Origin: Catenovulum maritimum
GTDB taxonomy: Bacteria; Pseudomonadota; Gammaproteobacteria; Enterobacterales; Alteromonadaceae
Reading direction: 5' to 3'
NCBI RefSeq assembly: GCF_001050375.1
Contig: NZ_KQ130482.1
Location: 202,954 to 266,953 of the forward strand
DNA: 64,000 bases
How positions within the stretch are numbered: the stretch's first letter is position 1; every line of letters begins with the position of its first letter. The position numbers and the translations under genes were made by a program. A model generated the notes under the pieces. The model was not told the DNA's origin. It saw only the letters and a list, made by a program, of their open reading frames with translations, and did no database searches. Of the stretch, positions 19,220 through 28,941 are shown piece after piece.

Positions 19220-20508
19220 TGTCACAGCTGTCCAAATCGGGCAGGCTAGGTTTTAATTCACTGTCTGCTTGGTTGACTCACTTAGAGTCGCTACATCCTA
19301 AAGATATTGAGCTCGGCTTAGATAGAGTTAAACTTGTATTTAATCAGCTCAATTTGGATTTTTCAGCAAGTAAAATTGTCTTACTTGCTGGCACCAATGG
19401 CAAAGGCACAAGTTGTCATTTATTACAGCAAATTTTAACCCAACATGGTTATCAAGTCGGCTGCTACAATTCTCCTCATATCCATGATTATCGTGAAAGA
19501 GTTACCTTAGATAATAAGTGGTTTTCTGAGCAGCAGCATTGCGATGTTTTTGCACAAATTGAAGCTGCTCGAGGCGATACTCCTTTAACCTATTTTGAGT
19601 TTGGTACTCTGGCTGCTATTACTATGCTAGCTCAAGCTAAACCTGATTTTATTTTATTGGAAGTTGGCTTAGGTGGTCGATTAGATGCTACTAATATAGT
19701 CGAGCCAGATTTAAGTATTATCACCACCATAGATATAGATCACAAAGATTGGTTAGGTGATACCCGAGAACTCATCGCTAAAGAAAAAGCCGGTATTTGT
19801 CGCCCGCATGGTAAAACCATCTGTGGTGATTTCCATCCGCCAGTGTCACTTCAACAAATTGCCCAGTCATTAGCGCTAGATATCAGCTGGCAGCTCGTGG
19901 ACTTTAATTTCACTGTAGTGGAAGACAAATGGCATTGGCACAGTAAAACCTTAAGCTTTGATAACTTACCTAAACCGAATATGCCGTTACAGAATGCAAG
20001 TACGGTTTTAGCTGCATTAGAAAAATTAGAAATTACAATCGATGAGCAAAAGTTAGTTTCTTGTTTATCAAACTATCAATTAGCTGGGCGCTGGCAGAAA
20101 ATACATAGTCAGCCTGATTTATTCTTAGATGTTGCGCACAACCCTGAATCTGTAAAGTATTTAAAAAAACAATTAGAAAATACAGTAACAGGCAGAAAGA
20201 AGGTCGCTGTACTTGGCATGTTAAAAGACAAAGATATCTTTGCCAGTTTAGAATTAATTTCGGCTATGTTTGATAGTTGGTTTTTAGCGGACATTAATCA
20301 GCCTAGAGGTGCTCAAGCTGAGACGTTAAAATCGGTTTTAGTTGATAATTTAAAAGTTGATGCAGGTAAAATACAGTGCTTTAGCTCTATTACTCAAGCA
20401 AAATCTGCTGCGATAGCTGAATCAAGTAGTGACGATCTAGTAGTTGCTTTTGGTTCGTTCTGGGTGGTAACTGATTTACTTGAAACGATTTCGCAGAAGG
20501 AATTATAG
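19219..20508 (+). CDS. folC: Bifunctional dihydrofolate/tetrahydrofolate polyglutamate synthase
   Basis: 429 residues of the Mur-ligase-like family. The ATP-binding P-loop is LLAGTNGKGTSCHLL, and the family signature EVGLGGRLDATN follows, with later DHKDWLGDT and DVAHNPESV. It adds glutamate to folates and, in gammaproteobacteria, also makes dihydrofolate. It overlaps accD by one base and is followed two bases later by the dedD-like gene. Confidence 0.96.
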   Translation: MSQLSKSGRLGFNSLSAWLTHLESLHPKDIELGLDRVKLVFNQLNLDFSASKIVLLAGTNGKGTSCHLLQQILTQHGYQVGCYNSPHIHDYRERVTLDNKWFSEQQHCDVFAQIEAARGDTPLTYFEFGTLAAITMLAQAKPDFILLEVGLGGRLDATNIVEPDLSIITTIDIDHKDWLGDTRELIAKEKAGICRPHGKTICGDFHPPVSLQQIAQSLALDISWQLVDFNFTVVEDKWHWHSKTLSFDNLPKPNMPLQNASTVLAALEKLEITIDEQKLVSCLSNYQLAGRWQKIHSQPDLFLDVAHNPESVKYLKKQLENTVTGRKKVAVLGMLKDKDIFASLELISAMFDSWFLADINQPRGAQAETLKSVLVDNLKVDAGKIQCFSSITQAKSAAIAESSSDDLVVAFGSFWVVTDLLETISQKEL

Positions 20509-20510
20509 CG

Positions 20511-21101
20511 ATGAATACTGCTTTCCATAATCGTATTGTTGGCAGTATCGTATTCATTGCTTTAATTGTAATTTTTTTACCTGATTTGCTTAGTGGTAAG
20601 AAAAATCAATTTATTGACGAAGTTAAAGCTATTCCGACATCACCCCAAATAAAACCTATTCCGGCCATGCCAAAAGCGCCCGAAGCTGAATATGAAGCGA
20701 AAATGAATTCGGCTAAAGCGCCTATTACGGATGAGCAGAATCTTGATGTCATTTTTATTAATGACGAAACACTAGCTGAAGCTGCTGAACAAACTAGACA
20801 ACAAGTTGAGCAGCAGCAAGCTTCAGCTGCAGATAGCGAATCGCCATTTAATAAACCAGCTTGGGTTATCCAACTAGGCAGTTTTAAACACGGTAAAAAT
20901 ATTCAGAATTTAGTCGCTAAGTTAAAGCGAGAAGGCTACGTTTGTTTTACTCGACCAATTCAAACTCGTAACGGACCTTTAACTAAGGTTTATGTCGGCC
21001 CTGAATTAGATAAACAAAGTTTAGAAAAAATGTTACCAGAGTTAAAACGTCTGACTAATTTAAGCGGTAAATTGACAATTTACCGCCCAACAGAGAATTA
21101 G
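20511..21101 (+). CDS. dedD: SPOR-domain protein, DedD-like
   Basis: 196 residues. A short cytoplasmic N-terminus and one transmembrane segment (IVGSIVFIALIVIFLPDLL) are followed by a periplasmic linker rich in Pro/Ala/Glu/Gln and a C-terminal SPOR domain (about 115-192, starting PAWVIQLGSF). SPOR domains bind denuded septal peptidoglycan, and DedD is a cell-division protein. The position between folC and cvpA is the classical one. Confidence 0.9.
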   Translation: MNTAFHNRIVGSIVFIALIVIFLPDLLSGKKNQFIDEVKAIPTSPQIKPIPAMPKAPEAEYEAKMNSAKAPITDEQNLDVIFINDETLAEAAEQTRQQVEQQQASAADSESPFNKPAWVIQLGSFKHGKNIQNLVAKLKREGYVCFTRPIQTRNGPLTKVYVGPELDKQSLEKMLPELKRLTNLSGKLTIYRPTEN

Positions 21102-21164
21102 CAATGGTATTTGTATACTTGAATCTGCTAAGATCCGCCGGCAAAAATTAGCATGGAAATGACA

Positions 21165-21662
21165 ATGGTTTGGATTGACTACGCAATTATTGGTTTGATC
21201 GCTATCAGCACCTTAATTAGTTTAGTTAGAGGTTTTGTCAAAGAGGCATTGTCTTTAGTTGTTTGGGCTACTGCGTTTTTTATTGCCAGCCAATTTTATT
21301 TAGATTTGGCCGCGCACCTAGGTAATATTGAAGAGCCTATGTTACGCAATGCCGCAGCTATCGCGATACTGTTTGTTAGTAGTATTATTTTAGGATCTAT
21401 AGTTAATTATATTGTAGGTCAATTAGTTCAAAAGTCTGGGCTATCAGGCACAGACAGGGTACTAGGTTTAGCCTTTGGTGGCTTGCGAGGTATCTTAATT
21501 GTTGCTGCTGTACTATTCTTTATGGATGCATTTACACCAGCTTCAAAAGCGGAGTGGTGGAGTAATTCATTACTCATTCCAGAATTTTCTGTTGTTATTG
21601 AATGGTTCTTTGAGTACTTGAAACATAGTTCGAGTTTTCTTAAAGATATCAAACCTGTTTAA
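21165..21662 (+). CDS. cvpA: CvpA family membrane protein
   Basis: About 165 residues with four transmembrane segments. The N-terminus [20 protein letters not shown] and the block [15 protein letters not shown] are typical of CvpA, named for a colicin V production role and linked to envelope homeostasis. Three ATGs lie in frame (21153, 21159, 21165). I choose the last because family proteins begin MVWIDY. The purF start follows 15 bases after the stop, as in related genomes. Confidence 0.92.
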   Translation: MVWIDYAIIGLIAISTLISLVRGFVKEALSLVVWATAFFIASQFYLDLAAHLGNIEEPMLRNAAAIAILFVSSIILGSIVNYIVGQLVQKSGLSGTDRVLGLAFGGLRGILIVAAVLFFMDAFTPASKAEWWSNSLLIPEFSVVIEWFFEYLKHSSSFLKDIKPV

Positions 21663-21676
21663 GAGGTATATTATCC

Positions 21677-23185
21677 ATGTGTGGTGTTGTTGGCATAGTT
21701 GCTCATTCCCCTGTAAATCAATCATTGTATGATGCGTTAACCGTTCTCCAACATAGAGGACAAGATGCTGCGGGGATTATGACTATCAATGAAGGCATGT
21801 TTAAGTTAAGACGTGCAAATGGATTAGTCAGAGATGTTTTCGAACAAAAACACATGGAACGTTTAGCAGGTAACTGGGGCATAGGTCATGTTCGTTACCC
21901 GACTGCTGGTTCTTCAACTTCAGCGGAAGCTCAACCTTTTTATACTAATTCACCTTACGGTATTGCTTTTGTTCACAATGGTAATATCACGAATGCAGCT
22001 GAATTAGCTGAAAACTTAAAAGGCGGAGCTAGACGTCATGTAAATACGTCTTCTGATTCTGAGCTTTTGATGAACTTATTTGCTCATGAATTGTGTGAAG
22101 CGGAACACTGGGAAGTTAAACCAGAGAGCGTATTCCAAGCTGTAACGGCTTTACATAAACAGGCTCGCGGAGCTTATGCTGTTGTAGCTTCTATCATAGG
22201 TTATGGCTTGGTTGCATTTCGTGACATCCACGGAATTCGCCCACTTGTTTTAGGTAGCCGTAAATCTGAGCAAGGCATGGAATACATGGTTGCTTCTGAA
22301 AGTGTCGCATTAGACGCAGTCGGATTTGAATTTATTCGTGACGTTGCGCCTGGCGAAGCGGTTTACATCACTAAAGAAGGCGAGTTATTTACTCAGCAAT
22401 GTTCTGATGAAGCTGAACTTGTGCCATGTATCTTTGAATATGTATATTTTGCTCGTCCAGATTCAAAAATTGATGATGTTTCTGTTTATGCTTCTCGTGT
22501 GCGCATGGGTAAAAAGCTAGGCGAAAAAATTAAACGTGTTTGGGAAGATTTAGAAATCGATGTTGTTATTCCGATTCCAGAAACAAGCTGTGATGTCGCA
22601 TTAGAAATTGCAAATACCCTAGAGCTACCTTATCGCCAAGGTTATGTAAAAAATAGATATATCGGCCGTACTTTTATCATGCCAGGCCAAACTGAAAGAC
22701 GTAAGTCGGTACGTAGAAAGCTAAATGCGATCACTTCTGAGTTTGAAGGTAAAAATGTTTTGTTAGTTGACGACTCGGTAGTACGTGGGACAACATCAGA
22801 ACAAATTATCGAAATGGCTAGAGATGCTGGAGCCAAAAAGGTTTACTTTGCCTCTGCTGCACCTGAAATTCGCTTCCCGAATGTATATGGTATTGATATG
22901 CCAAGTGCCAGTGAATTAATTGCATATGGCCGAGATGTTGAAGAAATTAGTGAACTCATTAAAGCTGATGGTTTGATTTTCCAAGATTTAGAAGATTTGA
23001 TTGAAGCGGTTAGAGAAGGTAATCCTTCAATAGAGCGCTTTGAAACTTCGGTATTTAATGGAAAATACATCACCAATGATGTTAGCCAAGAGTACTTAGA
23101 ACAGTTAGATTTTTCGCGTAAAGATTCTGCGAAGAAAGGTTCTTCTGATCAGAGCTCAAGTTTAGAAATCCATAACTTAAACTAG
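21677..23185 (+). CDS. purF: Amidophosphoribosyltransferase
   Basis: 502 residues. The N-terminal Ntn glutaminase starts [15 protein letters not shown] with Cys2 as nucleophile. The PRTase domain carries the PRPP loop [14 protein letters not shown]. It makes 5-phosphoribosylamine, the first step of purine synthesis. The C-terminal tail after about residue 480 is Ser-rich. A strong terminator follows. No clear PurR box was seen upstream of cvpA-purF. Confidence 0.97.
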   Translation: MCGVVGIVAHSPVNQSLYDALTVLQHRGQDAAGIMTINEGMFKLRRANGLVRDVFEQKHMERLAGNWGIGHVRYPTAGSSTSAEAQPFYTNSPYGIAFVHNGNITNAAELAENLKGGARRHVNTSSDSELLMNLFAHELCEAEHWEVKPESVFQAVTALHKQARGAYAVVASIIGYGLVAFRDIHGIRPLVLGSRKSEQGMEYMVASESVALDAVGFEFIRDVAPGEAVYITKEGELFTQQCSDEAELVPCIFEYVYFARPDSKIDDVSVYASRVRMGKKLGEKIKRVWEDLEIDVVIPIPETSCDVALEIANTLELPYRQGYVKNRYIGRTFIMPGQTERRKSVRRKLNAITSEFEGKNVLLVDDSVVRGTTSEQIIEMARDAGAKKVYFASAAPEIRFPNVYGIDMPSASELIAYGRDVEEISELIKADGLIFQDLEDLIEAVREGNPSIERFETSVFNGKYITNDVSQEYLEQLDFSRKDSAKKGSSDQSSSLEIHNLN

Positions 23186-23211
23186 TTTTAGGTTTCTATT
23201 CCACGCATTTT

Positions 23212-23237
23212 AAACGCCGCTTTTGCGGCGTTTTTTT
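23212..23237 (+). terminator. Rho-independent terminator of the accD-purF run
   Basis: GC-rich stem AACGCCGC / GCGGCGTT with a TTTT loop, followed by a run of T. Located 27 bases after the purF stop. Confidence 0.9.
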
Positions 23238-23281
23238 ATTCACTACAATAGTTAGCTCAATATTAAATTTAAGCCCGCCCT

Positions 23282-24052
23282 ATGATTTTTGACCAATTAT
23301 TATTGTTTGTTGTTAGTCTTGTTGCCAATACCTTATCCTCTTTAGCCGGTGGTGGGGCTGGGTTATTGCAGTTACCCGCATTGATTTTTCTTGGTTTACC
23401 TTTTTCGATTGCGCTAGCTACTCACAAAATTGCATCTGTCGCTTTAGGGCTGGGTGCTTCTGTTAAGCATTTAAAGCATGGTCAATTTGAACTCCCCTTA
23501 ATTTTAGCCATGACTTTAGGTGCACTACCTGGTGTGGTTATAGGTGCGAATGTCATTTTATCTATACCTGTTCATCTGGCTTTATGGTCTTTGGGCGGCC
23601 TGACGATTGCATTGGGTATGTACTCAATATTTAAACCAAATCTAGGTTTAGTCGAAGTGGCAAAAAACTACCACCTAAAAGGTTATCTTATAGGCGCTTT
23701 TGGCTTATTTATTATTGGTATCCTTAATGGCTCTCTCACTTCTGGTACTGGTTTGTTTGTGACTATGTGGCTTATTTATTGGTTTGGTATGAGTTATGGC
23801 AAAGCAGTTTCATATACATTAATCATGGTTGGTATATTGTGGAATGGCACAGGAGCCGTGACTTTAGCTTTGCTGTCTGAAGTTCAATGGGACTGGCTAC
23901 CAGCGCTTATCTTAGGCTCATTGCTCGGTGGTTATTTAGGTGCTTGTCTTATCATTGCTAAAGGCAACAAATTAGTAAAACGATGTTTTGAGGTCATGAC
24001 AATTTTATCTGGGGTTGCTTTGTGGTTAAAGGCGGCAGGCATGTTTAACTAA
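23282..24052 (+). CDS. TSUP/TauE-SafE family membrane transporter
   Basis: 256 residues with about eight hydrophobic segments. The N-terminal repeat has SSLAGGGAGLLQLPALIFLGLP, and the second half has GILNGSLTSGTGLFVTMWLIYWFG, the pattern of the sulfite exporter TauE/SafE family. Members move sulfite, sulfoacetate or other organic anions across the inner membrane. Substrate unknown. It stands alone between the purF terminator and a stretch with a degenerate repeat. Confidence 0.85.
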   Translation: MIFDQLLLFVVSLVANTLSSLAGGGAGLLQLPALIFLGLPFSIALATHKIASVALGLGASVKHLKHGQFELPLILAMTLGALPGVVIGANVILSIPVHLALWSLGGLTIALGMYSIFKPNLGLVEVAKNYHLKGYLIGAFGLFIIGILNGSLTSGTGLFVTMWLIYWFGMSYGKAVSYTLIMVGILWNGTGAVTLALLSEVQWDWLPALILGSLLGGYLGACLIIAKGNKLVKRCFEVMTILSGVALWLKAAGMFN

Positions 24053-24316
24053 CATCAGTCAGGATAACAACTTGCTTTTTTGAGGGCTTTTTTCTTGATA
24101 TCGGCGTTGAATGTGCTAATCATTGCCAGCTACTGCCTCTGCAAATTCATCTGACTCAAAACAAAAACATCACCTTAGAATTAAATCTTTTAAATTTAAA
24201 CCTATTATCAATACCTTAGTTAAATCATTAATGATAGAGACTAAGCTGGAAAAATATCAATTTACCCGCATACTTAACTAATGAATTAACCTTATTATTT
24301 GCTAATGGATTGAGAA
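24053..24316. repeat. Gene-free stretch with a degenerate dispersed repeat (24058-24115)
   Basis: Bases 24058-24115 align with 35167-35223 (GGATAACAACTT core, then TTGAG, TTTTT and TTGATA/CTGATA at matching spacing), roughly three quarters identical by eye. On the minus strand both read as a short C-terminus ending K-A/V-S-C-Y-P-D/E-stop, so they could be remnants of a mobile-element gene. The rest of the gap is AT-rich with nothing recognised. Confidence 0.4.
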
Positions 24317-25213
24317 TTGAAAACACTCAAATTTTTTGTTCTTCTGACATATTTTTTGATAAATATTAGGTCTTACTCTGAACCGTTAGATATATCTGTG
24401 ACGGTAAATCCAGACCAAGAAGCAAAGTATTTAGATGTACTTGGCAATAAAAAGTGTTATGAGATTAATTCTTACCTCAATTCTTCAAGTTTTAGAAACT
24501 CAATTGAGTTAGTTGTTTTATGTAAAGCATTGTACCTCGCTGGAATTGAAGTTAATTTTAAGTTTCAACTTGTACCTAATTATGTCCGCTCACTATTAGA
24601 GGTTGAAAAAGGTAATGCACTTATGGCAGCTTCAACAGCTTGGGAAGCTGATATAGATGACGCCCATTTATACAAAAGTGAAGCTGTATTTAAATCTAAA
24701 GAGTTTGTTAAAGGTTTTTACACGACTCCAGCATTAATAGATGAAATTGAATTTAAAGTTCACGAAGCGCTAAATCACGGCACTTCACCTGTTAATGCAT
24801 TAAGGCAATATTCCTTTTTGTCCGCTAAGCATTGGGTGTACGATTGGCATGTCATTAACGCTTTGTCGTTACCTGTTGCGAGTATGTCAGGTCATTTTAG
24901 TTTATGCAGAATGTTAGCGGCTAATCGGGCACAAGTTTATATGGGTGAAATGGTAATGATAGGTCGCGATAATTGGGCCTTTCCTTGTGATAATATCAAA
25001 TTACTACCAATTGAAGGGATTAAGCTATCTTTTATTCAATCTCGCCATTACGCCATATCTAAAACTCACCCACATGGTAAAAAAGTATACGAAGCGCTCA
25101 ATATAGGCATCAAAAAACTTAGGTCGTCAGGGGAGTTAGTGAAAGCCTTATATCCGTTGAGTCATCAAAAAGTGATCCTAGATAGCTGGGTCGATCTTTA
25201 TCCGAAGCAGTAA
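24317..25213 (+). CDS. Secreted solute-binding-like protein of unknown function
   Basis: 298 residues from a TTG start; no ATG is available near the signal peptide (LKTLKFFVLLTYFLINIRSYSEP). The mature part begins LDISVTVNPDQEAKYLDVLG and contains LVVLCKALYLAGIEVNF and NIGIKKLRSSGELVKALYP, which resembles the end of type-3 periplasmic binding proteins. There is no permease or ATPase nearby. It resembles the product at 431 in size and layout, though I see little direct identity. The weak ribosome-binding site and TTG start leave some doubt about expression. Confidence 0.5.
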   Translation: MKTLKFFVLLTYFLINIRSYSEPLDISVTVNPDQEAKYLDVLGNKKCYEINSYLNSSSFRNSIELVVLCKALYLAGIEVNFKFQLVPNYVRSLLEVEKGNALMAASTAWEADIDDAHLYKSEAVFKSKEFVKGFYTTPALIDEIEFKVHEALNHGTSPVNALRQYSFLSAKHWVYDWHVINALSLPVASMSGHFSLCRMLAANRAQVYMGEMVMIGRDNWAFPCDNIKLLPIEGIKLSFIQSRHYAISKTHPHGKKVYEALNIGIKKLRSSGELVKALYPLSHQKVILDSWVDLYPKQ

Positions 25214-25443
25214 GCAAAGATACTGCTAAAACTCGGTTTAAATACTTACATCTCATAAAGCAAACTTGAGTAACTAGAATAATATGTGATAAATATGCTT
25301 AATTTTATAAAATTTACTTTTTGCTAGATTAATACACACATTTGGTATATTGTTAACAATGCACGAGTTGTTTTAAATGTCTACTCATTGATAAACATCA
25401 ATTATGACCAAAATATGGTTCAACAGTATTTAGAGAAGTAAAT

Positions 25444-27099
25444 ATGTATCAATCTAATCGTAACGCTTTGTTATATGCATTTATAGTTTCTATCGGGGGC
25501 TTTATTTTTGGCCTAGATATAATGCTAATTTCTGGCACCTTTCAATATACAGGCATAGAATTTGGGTTATCCGCATTAGAAAAAGGCAATATTGCAGCAG
25601 CACCTAACTATGGCGCTTTAGTCGCATTGCTTTTGGCTGGCTATTTTTGCGATAAATTTGGTCGTAAGAAAACGCTGATGATTATTGCCGCCTTGTATAC
25701 TATTTCTGCAGTCGGTTCTGCTTTTGCAACTAGCTATTTTGAGTTATTTGCTGCGAGATTAATCGGCGGTCTAGCGTTTACTTCTCTTAGTTTAGCATCA
25801 ATGTATATAGGTGAAATAGCGCCACCTAAGATGCGCGGTAAACTAGTTGGTTTAAATCAGCTTAATATTGTAATCGGTATATTGGCAGCGACCATCTTAA
25901 ATTACTATTTAGTTGATTTAGTTAGCACTGGCTCAGCGCTCGCAAGTTCGATTGGCATGGACGATAAAAATGTTTGGCGTTGGATGCTAGGTCTAGAAAT
26001 CTTACCGGCTATTTTATGGTTTGGTTTATTGTTTTTAATTCCAGAAAGTCCACGTTGGTTAATGTTGAACCATAGCGAAGAGAAAGCTCATTCAGTGATT
26101 GCCAAGTTAGTGCCGCCGAAAGAAGTAGAATCACAGTTTAAACAAATTGTCGATAGTCTCAAAAGCACTGAGCATTCTTTAAGTTACATGGAACAGATGA
26201 AGGCACTGTTTAGTAAAAGCATGCGTATGGCGCTTGTGATTGGTGTATTAATGGCAGCGATTCAAGCTTTATCCGGTATGAATGCTATCCTGGCATTTAT
26301 GCCTATGATTTTCCAACAGGTCGGTGGTGGTGAGTCTGCTTTCCTACAGTCAATTTGGGTAAGTTCGATTGGTGCTTTATTCACTGTTCTTGGTTTGTTG
26401 TTAATTGATAAATTAGGCCGACGCAAAATTTTATTAGGCGGCTTAGTGACCTGTGCTGCTAGTATGTTGTTGGTAACCTATGGTTTTTATGATGCGACTT
26501 ATGTCATCCCGTTAGATGGTTTAGCTCAGTTGTCTGCGACTATTGATACGAGTTTATTAAAACCTTTAGCAGGTGTTATTTATCAAACAGACACTGAATT
26601 CAAACAAGCTGTCATTGCAGCTATTGGCCAAGCAGATTTTGTTAAAGTTGAAAATGATTTATTACTCATGGCGACTAACATGCAAGGCATGCTGGTTTTA
26701 GCTGGCATAATTACTTTTGTTTGTGCATATAATTTCTCATTAGGTCCTATTTTGTGGATATTATTTTCAGAGATATTCCCAACCAAAGTAAGAGCGGTTG
26801 CTATTACTTCAAGTGCTTTAGTTGCAACTATATTTGGTGGAATCGTTGTACCTACCTTTTTCCCTTGGCAATTAGAGAACTTAGGTGCAACTAATACCTT
26901 CTTAGCTTATGCCGTATTTTGCATAATCGGCTTTGTGATTATGGCTAAAATTGCACCTGAAACTAAAGGTAAAACAATTGAAGAAATTGAAGATCTTTTA
27001 GCCGGGAAGTCTAATTCAAAAGAGAAATCTGGATCCGTGGCAGAAAGTCAAACGTCAAACTTTGAAACTAAACCATTGAACATGGAAACTTCTAAATAG
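25444..27099 (+). CDS. MFS sugar porter family transporter
   Basis: 551 residues with about 12 transmembrane segments. Sugar-porter signatures are visible: GGFIFGLDIMLISG, DKFGRKKTLM, AARLIGGLAFTSLSLASMYIGEIAPPKMRGKLVG, IPESPRWLM and the C-terminal PETKGKTIEEIE. A long insert of about 70 residues separates two segments in the C-terminal half (around 350-410). It probably imports a monosaccharide by proton symport. Adjacent to the alginate lyases, but hexuronates are usually carried by other families, so the substrate is open. AGAGAAG lies before the ATG. Confidence 0.85.
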   Translation: MYQSNRNALLYAFIVSIGGFIFGLDIMLISGTFQYTGIEFGLSALEKGNIAAAPNYGALVALLLAGYFCDKFGRKKTLMIIAALYTISAVGSAFATSYFELFAARLIGGLAFTSLSLASMYIGEIAPPKMRGKLVGLNQLNIVIGILAATILNYYLVDLVSTGSALASSIGMDDKNVWRWMLGLEILPAILWFGLLFLIPESPRWLMLNHSEEKAHSVIAKLVPPKEVESQFKQIVDSLKSTEHSLSYMEQMKALFSKSMRMALVIGVLMAAIQALSGMNAILAFMPMIFQQVGGGESAFLQSIWVSSIGALFTVLGLLLIDKLGRRKILLGGLVTCAASMLLVTYGFYDATYVIPLDGLAQLSATIDTSLLKPLAGVIYQTDTEFKQAVIAAIGQADFVKVENDLLLMATNMQGMLVLAGIITFVCAYNFSLGPILWILFSEIFPTKVRAVAITSSALVATIFGGIVVPTFFPWQLENLGATNTFLAYAVFCIIGFVIMAKIAPETKGKTIEEIEDLLAGKSNSKEKSGSVAESQTSNFETKPLNMETSK

Positions 27100-27148
27100 C
27101 TTAAACCAGCGCTTTGGTACTGGTTATACTTTATAAGCTTTACCCAAT

Positions 27149-27180
27149 AAAAAAGGCCATCATATCCATGATGGCCTTTT
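27149..27180. terminator. Bidirectional terminator between sugar porter and PL7 gene
   Basis: Stem AAAAGGCCATCAT / ATGATGGCCTTTT with A-rich left and T-rich right flanks, so it can end transcription from both converging genes. Confidence 0.88.
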
Positions 27181-27220
27181 GTGTTTTCATGCCCTAAAGC
27201 ACAGATATTGTTAATGAAAA

Positions 27221-28873
27221 TTAGTCGTGAATTACTTCAACTTTTGAGAACGTTGCTTGGTAGACATTGGTTGAACTTGAGCTTGGTTTTTCTTGCGGAT
27301 ATAAACCGGCTTTAAAGTAAAAATCAGCATCTTTCCAATCATTACTCAATTCGTTACCAAAAGTGATAGTTTCTGTTACACCGCCGGCAGATAATTCAAT
27401 ACCCGTATTCGTCATTTTTATGCTGTAATCAAAAAAACCAGAAGAATCAACATAACCTAAGTTAACACTTTGTGGTGTTGAACTTGACGGTGTTTCATTA
27501 TAAATAACTCGGATAGGTTTATTATCACCTTCCCAATGCAACTTGATTGTTGCGTAGCTAATGTCGTGACCGTGGATCTGACCAATAACGACTTTAGGGC
27601 TGCTTGGGTTATAGTTATCGATTCGGACAGTCGCATTTAAAGTGTGATCACCACCGTAAGACCAATTCGCACCACTTGTGCTTTCACATGGTGTCCAGTT
27701 ATACAGTTCACGTAATTCTGAACGTATGTACGATGTATTTGGCGTTTTACCGTCTAAGTTCATTGGCACTTTAAAGTGTAAGCCTTCACTATCAGACCAG
27801 AAATAACTATTCGATAAATCTTCATCAAACACTTCTTGAGTACAATTAGCTGGTGAGATTTCAGCTGCAGAGCTGGTATTACCATCATCGTAGTAGGTGT
27901 CACCGTTTACAGGTAAAGTGACTTTCCAGCCATCCCAATCAAACCCAGTAGTAGGCGTTGATACTTTAGTTATATCAAGCCAATTTAAGTTGAAGTCACT
28001 ACCTGTGACTTCAAGCCTGATTGTATGATTACCTTTAGATAGGTTACCTAAACTGATGCTTTGTGTTGTCCAGTTTTGCCAACCACCTGTATTAGTTACA
28101 CTAATGCTCCCCAAGTTGTTGCCATCTACAATTACATCAAATTGACCTGTTGAGCGTAAAGAAGCTAAGCGAATATCTGCTTTAAATTCGCCTGCACTTG
28201 ATACAAAGATAGGGTATTCAAGCCATTCTCCAGCTTTTATCCAACCGACATTATAGCCACCATCTGCATCAGATGTATTCTGAATATCTACATTATCTGC
28301 ACGGTATTGCCCACCTGTATTACCTGAAGTTGTATCATAAAAATCGCTATAATTTTCAGCTTGGATTTTTGCTGGTACATTGGTTGTACCGCCAGGGCTT
28401 GTCGCATCTGAAAATTCTACGTCAGTGATACTATTCCAAGTATTAGAAGTGTTACCAAAGCCTTGAATTCTAAAGTATCTTGCCGTTACATTCGATGAAA
28501 AATCAAATATTTCGAGTGACGTTGTGCTGCCTGAGCTGCCACTGCTGCTCGCATCTACTTGAGTTGTCCAACTCGAGCCGTCGTCAGAGCTTTGAATTTT
28601 AAAGTAAGTTTGTCTTTGATCACCTTTATAAAAAGCAATCTTTAAACCTGACAAAGTCGTTGAGCTACCAAAGTCGTAACGTAACCATTGACTACCATCG
28701 TTGCCATTAGCTGACCAACGTGTACTAAACGTTGGGTCATCATCTATGCTATTTGCCGCTACGTTACCATCGTTACCATTGTCGGTAACTGCTGTAGGCG
28801 TTGCTGCAATCGCAAGGTTAGACATCCCCAATAATGCCAAACTTAGCGCAGATAGTTTTAGTTTTTTTTGCAT
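27221..28873 (-). CDS. Secreted PL7 alginate lyase with CBM32 and CBM6 modules
   Basis: 550 residues. Signal peptide about 1-23 (AIAA). An F5/8-type-C (CBM32) module spans about 25-155 and a CBM6 module about 167-304 (IQAENYSDFYD, WIKAGEWLEYP, GNHTIRLEVTG, FNLNWLDI). The PL7 catalytic domain spans about 312-550. All three PL7 signature blocks are present: YIRSELREL (around R384), GQIHGHD (Q432, H434) and YFKAGLYPQ. It depolymerises alginate by beta-elimination outside the cell. AAAGGT precedes the ATG. It is followed upstream by a second PL7 gene in the same orientation. Confidence 0.93.
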   Translation of the reverse strand: MQKKLKLSALSLALLGMSNLAIAATPTAVTDNGNDGNVAANSIDDDPTFSTRWSANGNDGSQWLRYDFGSSTTLSGLKIAFYKGDQRQTYFKIQSSDDGSSWTTQVDASSSGSSGSTTSLEIFDFSSNVTARYFRIQGFGNTSNTWNSITDVEFSDATSPGGTTNVPAKIQAENYSDFYDTTSGNTGGQYRADNVDIQNTSDADGGYNVGWIKAGEWLEYPIFVSSAGEFKADIRLASLRSTGQFDVIVDGNNLGSISVTNTGGWQNWTTQSISLGNLSKGNHTIRLEVTGSDFNLNWLDITKVSTPTTGFDWDGWKVTLPVNGDTYYDDGNTSSAAEISPANCTQEVFDEDLSNSYFWSDSEGLHFKVPMNLDGKTPNTSYIRSELRELYNWTPCESTSGANWSYGGDHTLNATVRIDNYNPSSPKVVIGQIHGHDISYATIKLHWEGDNKPIRVIYNETPSSSTPQSVNLGYVDSSGFFDYSIKMTNTGIELSAGGVTETITFGNELSNDWKDADFYFKAGLYPQEKPSSSSTNVYQATFSKVEVIHD

Positions 28874-28941
28874 GTTATTACCTTTGTTGTTTTAGTTTAA
28901 TGAACCGCAGCTTGAGTTGCGGTGTGTTTGGAATACATGAA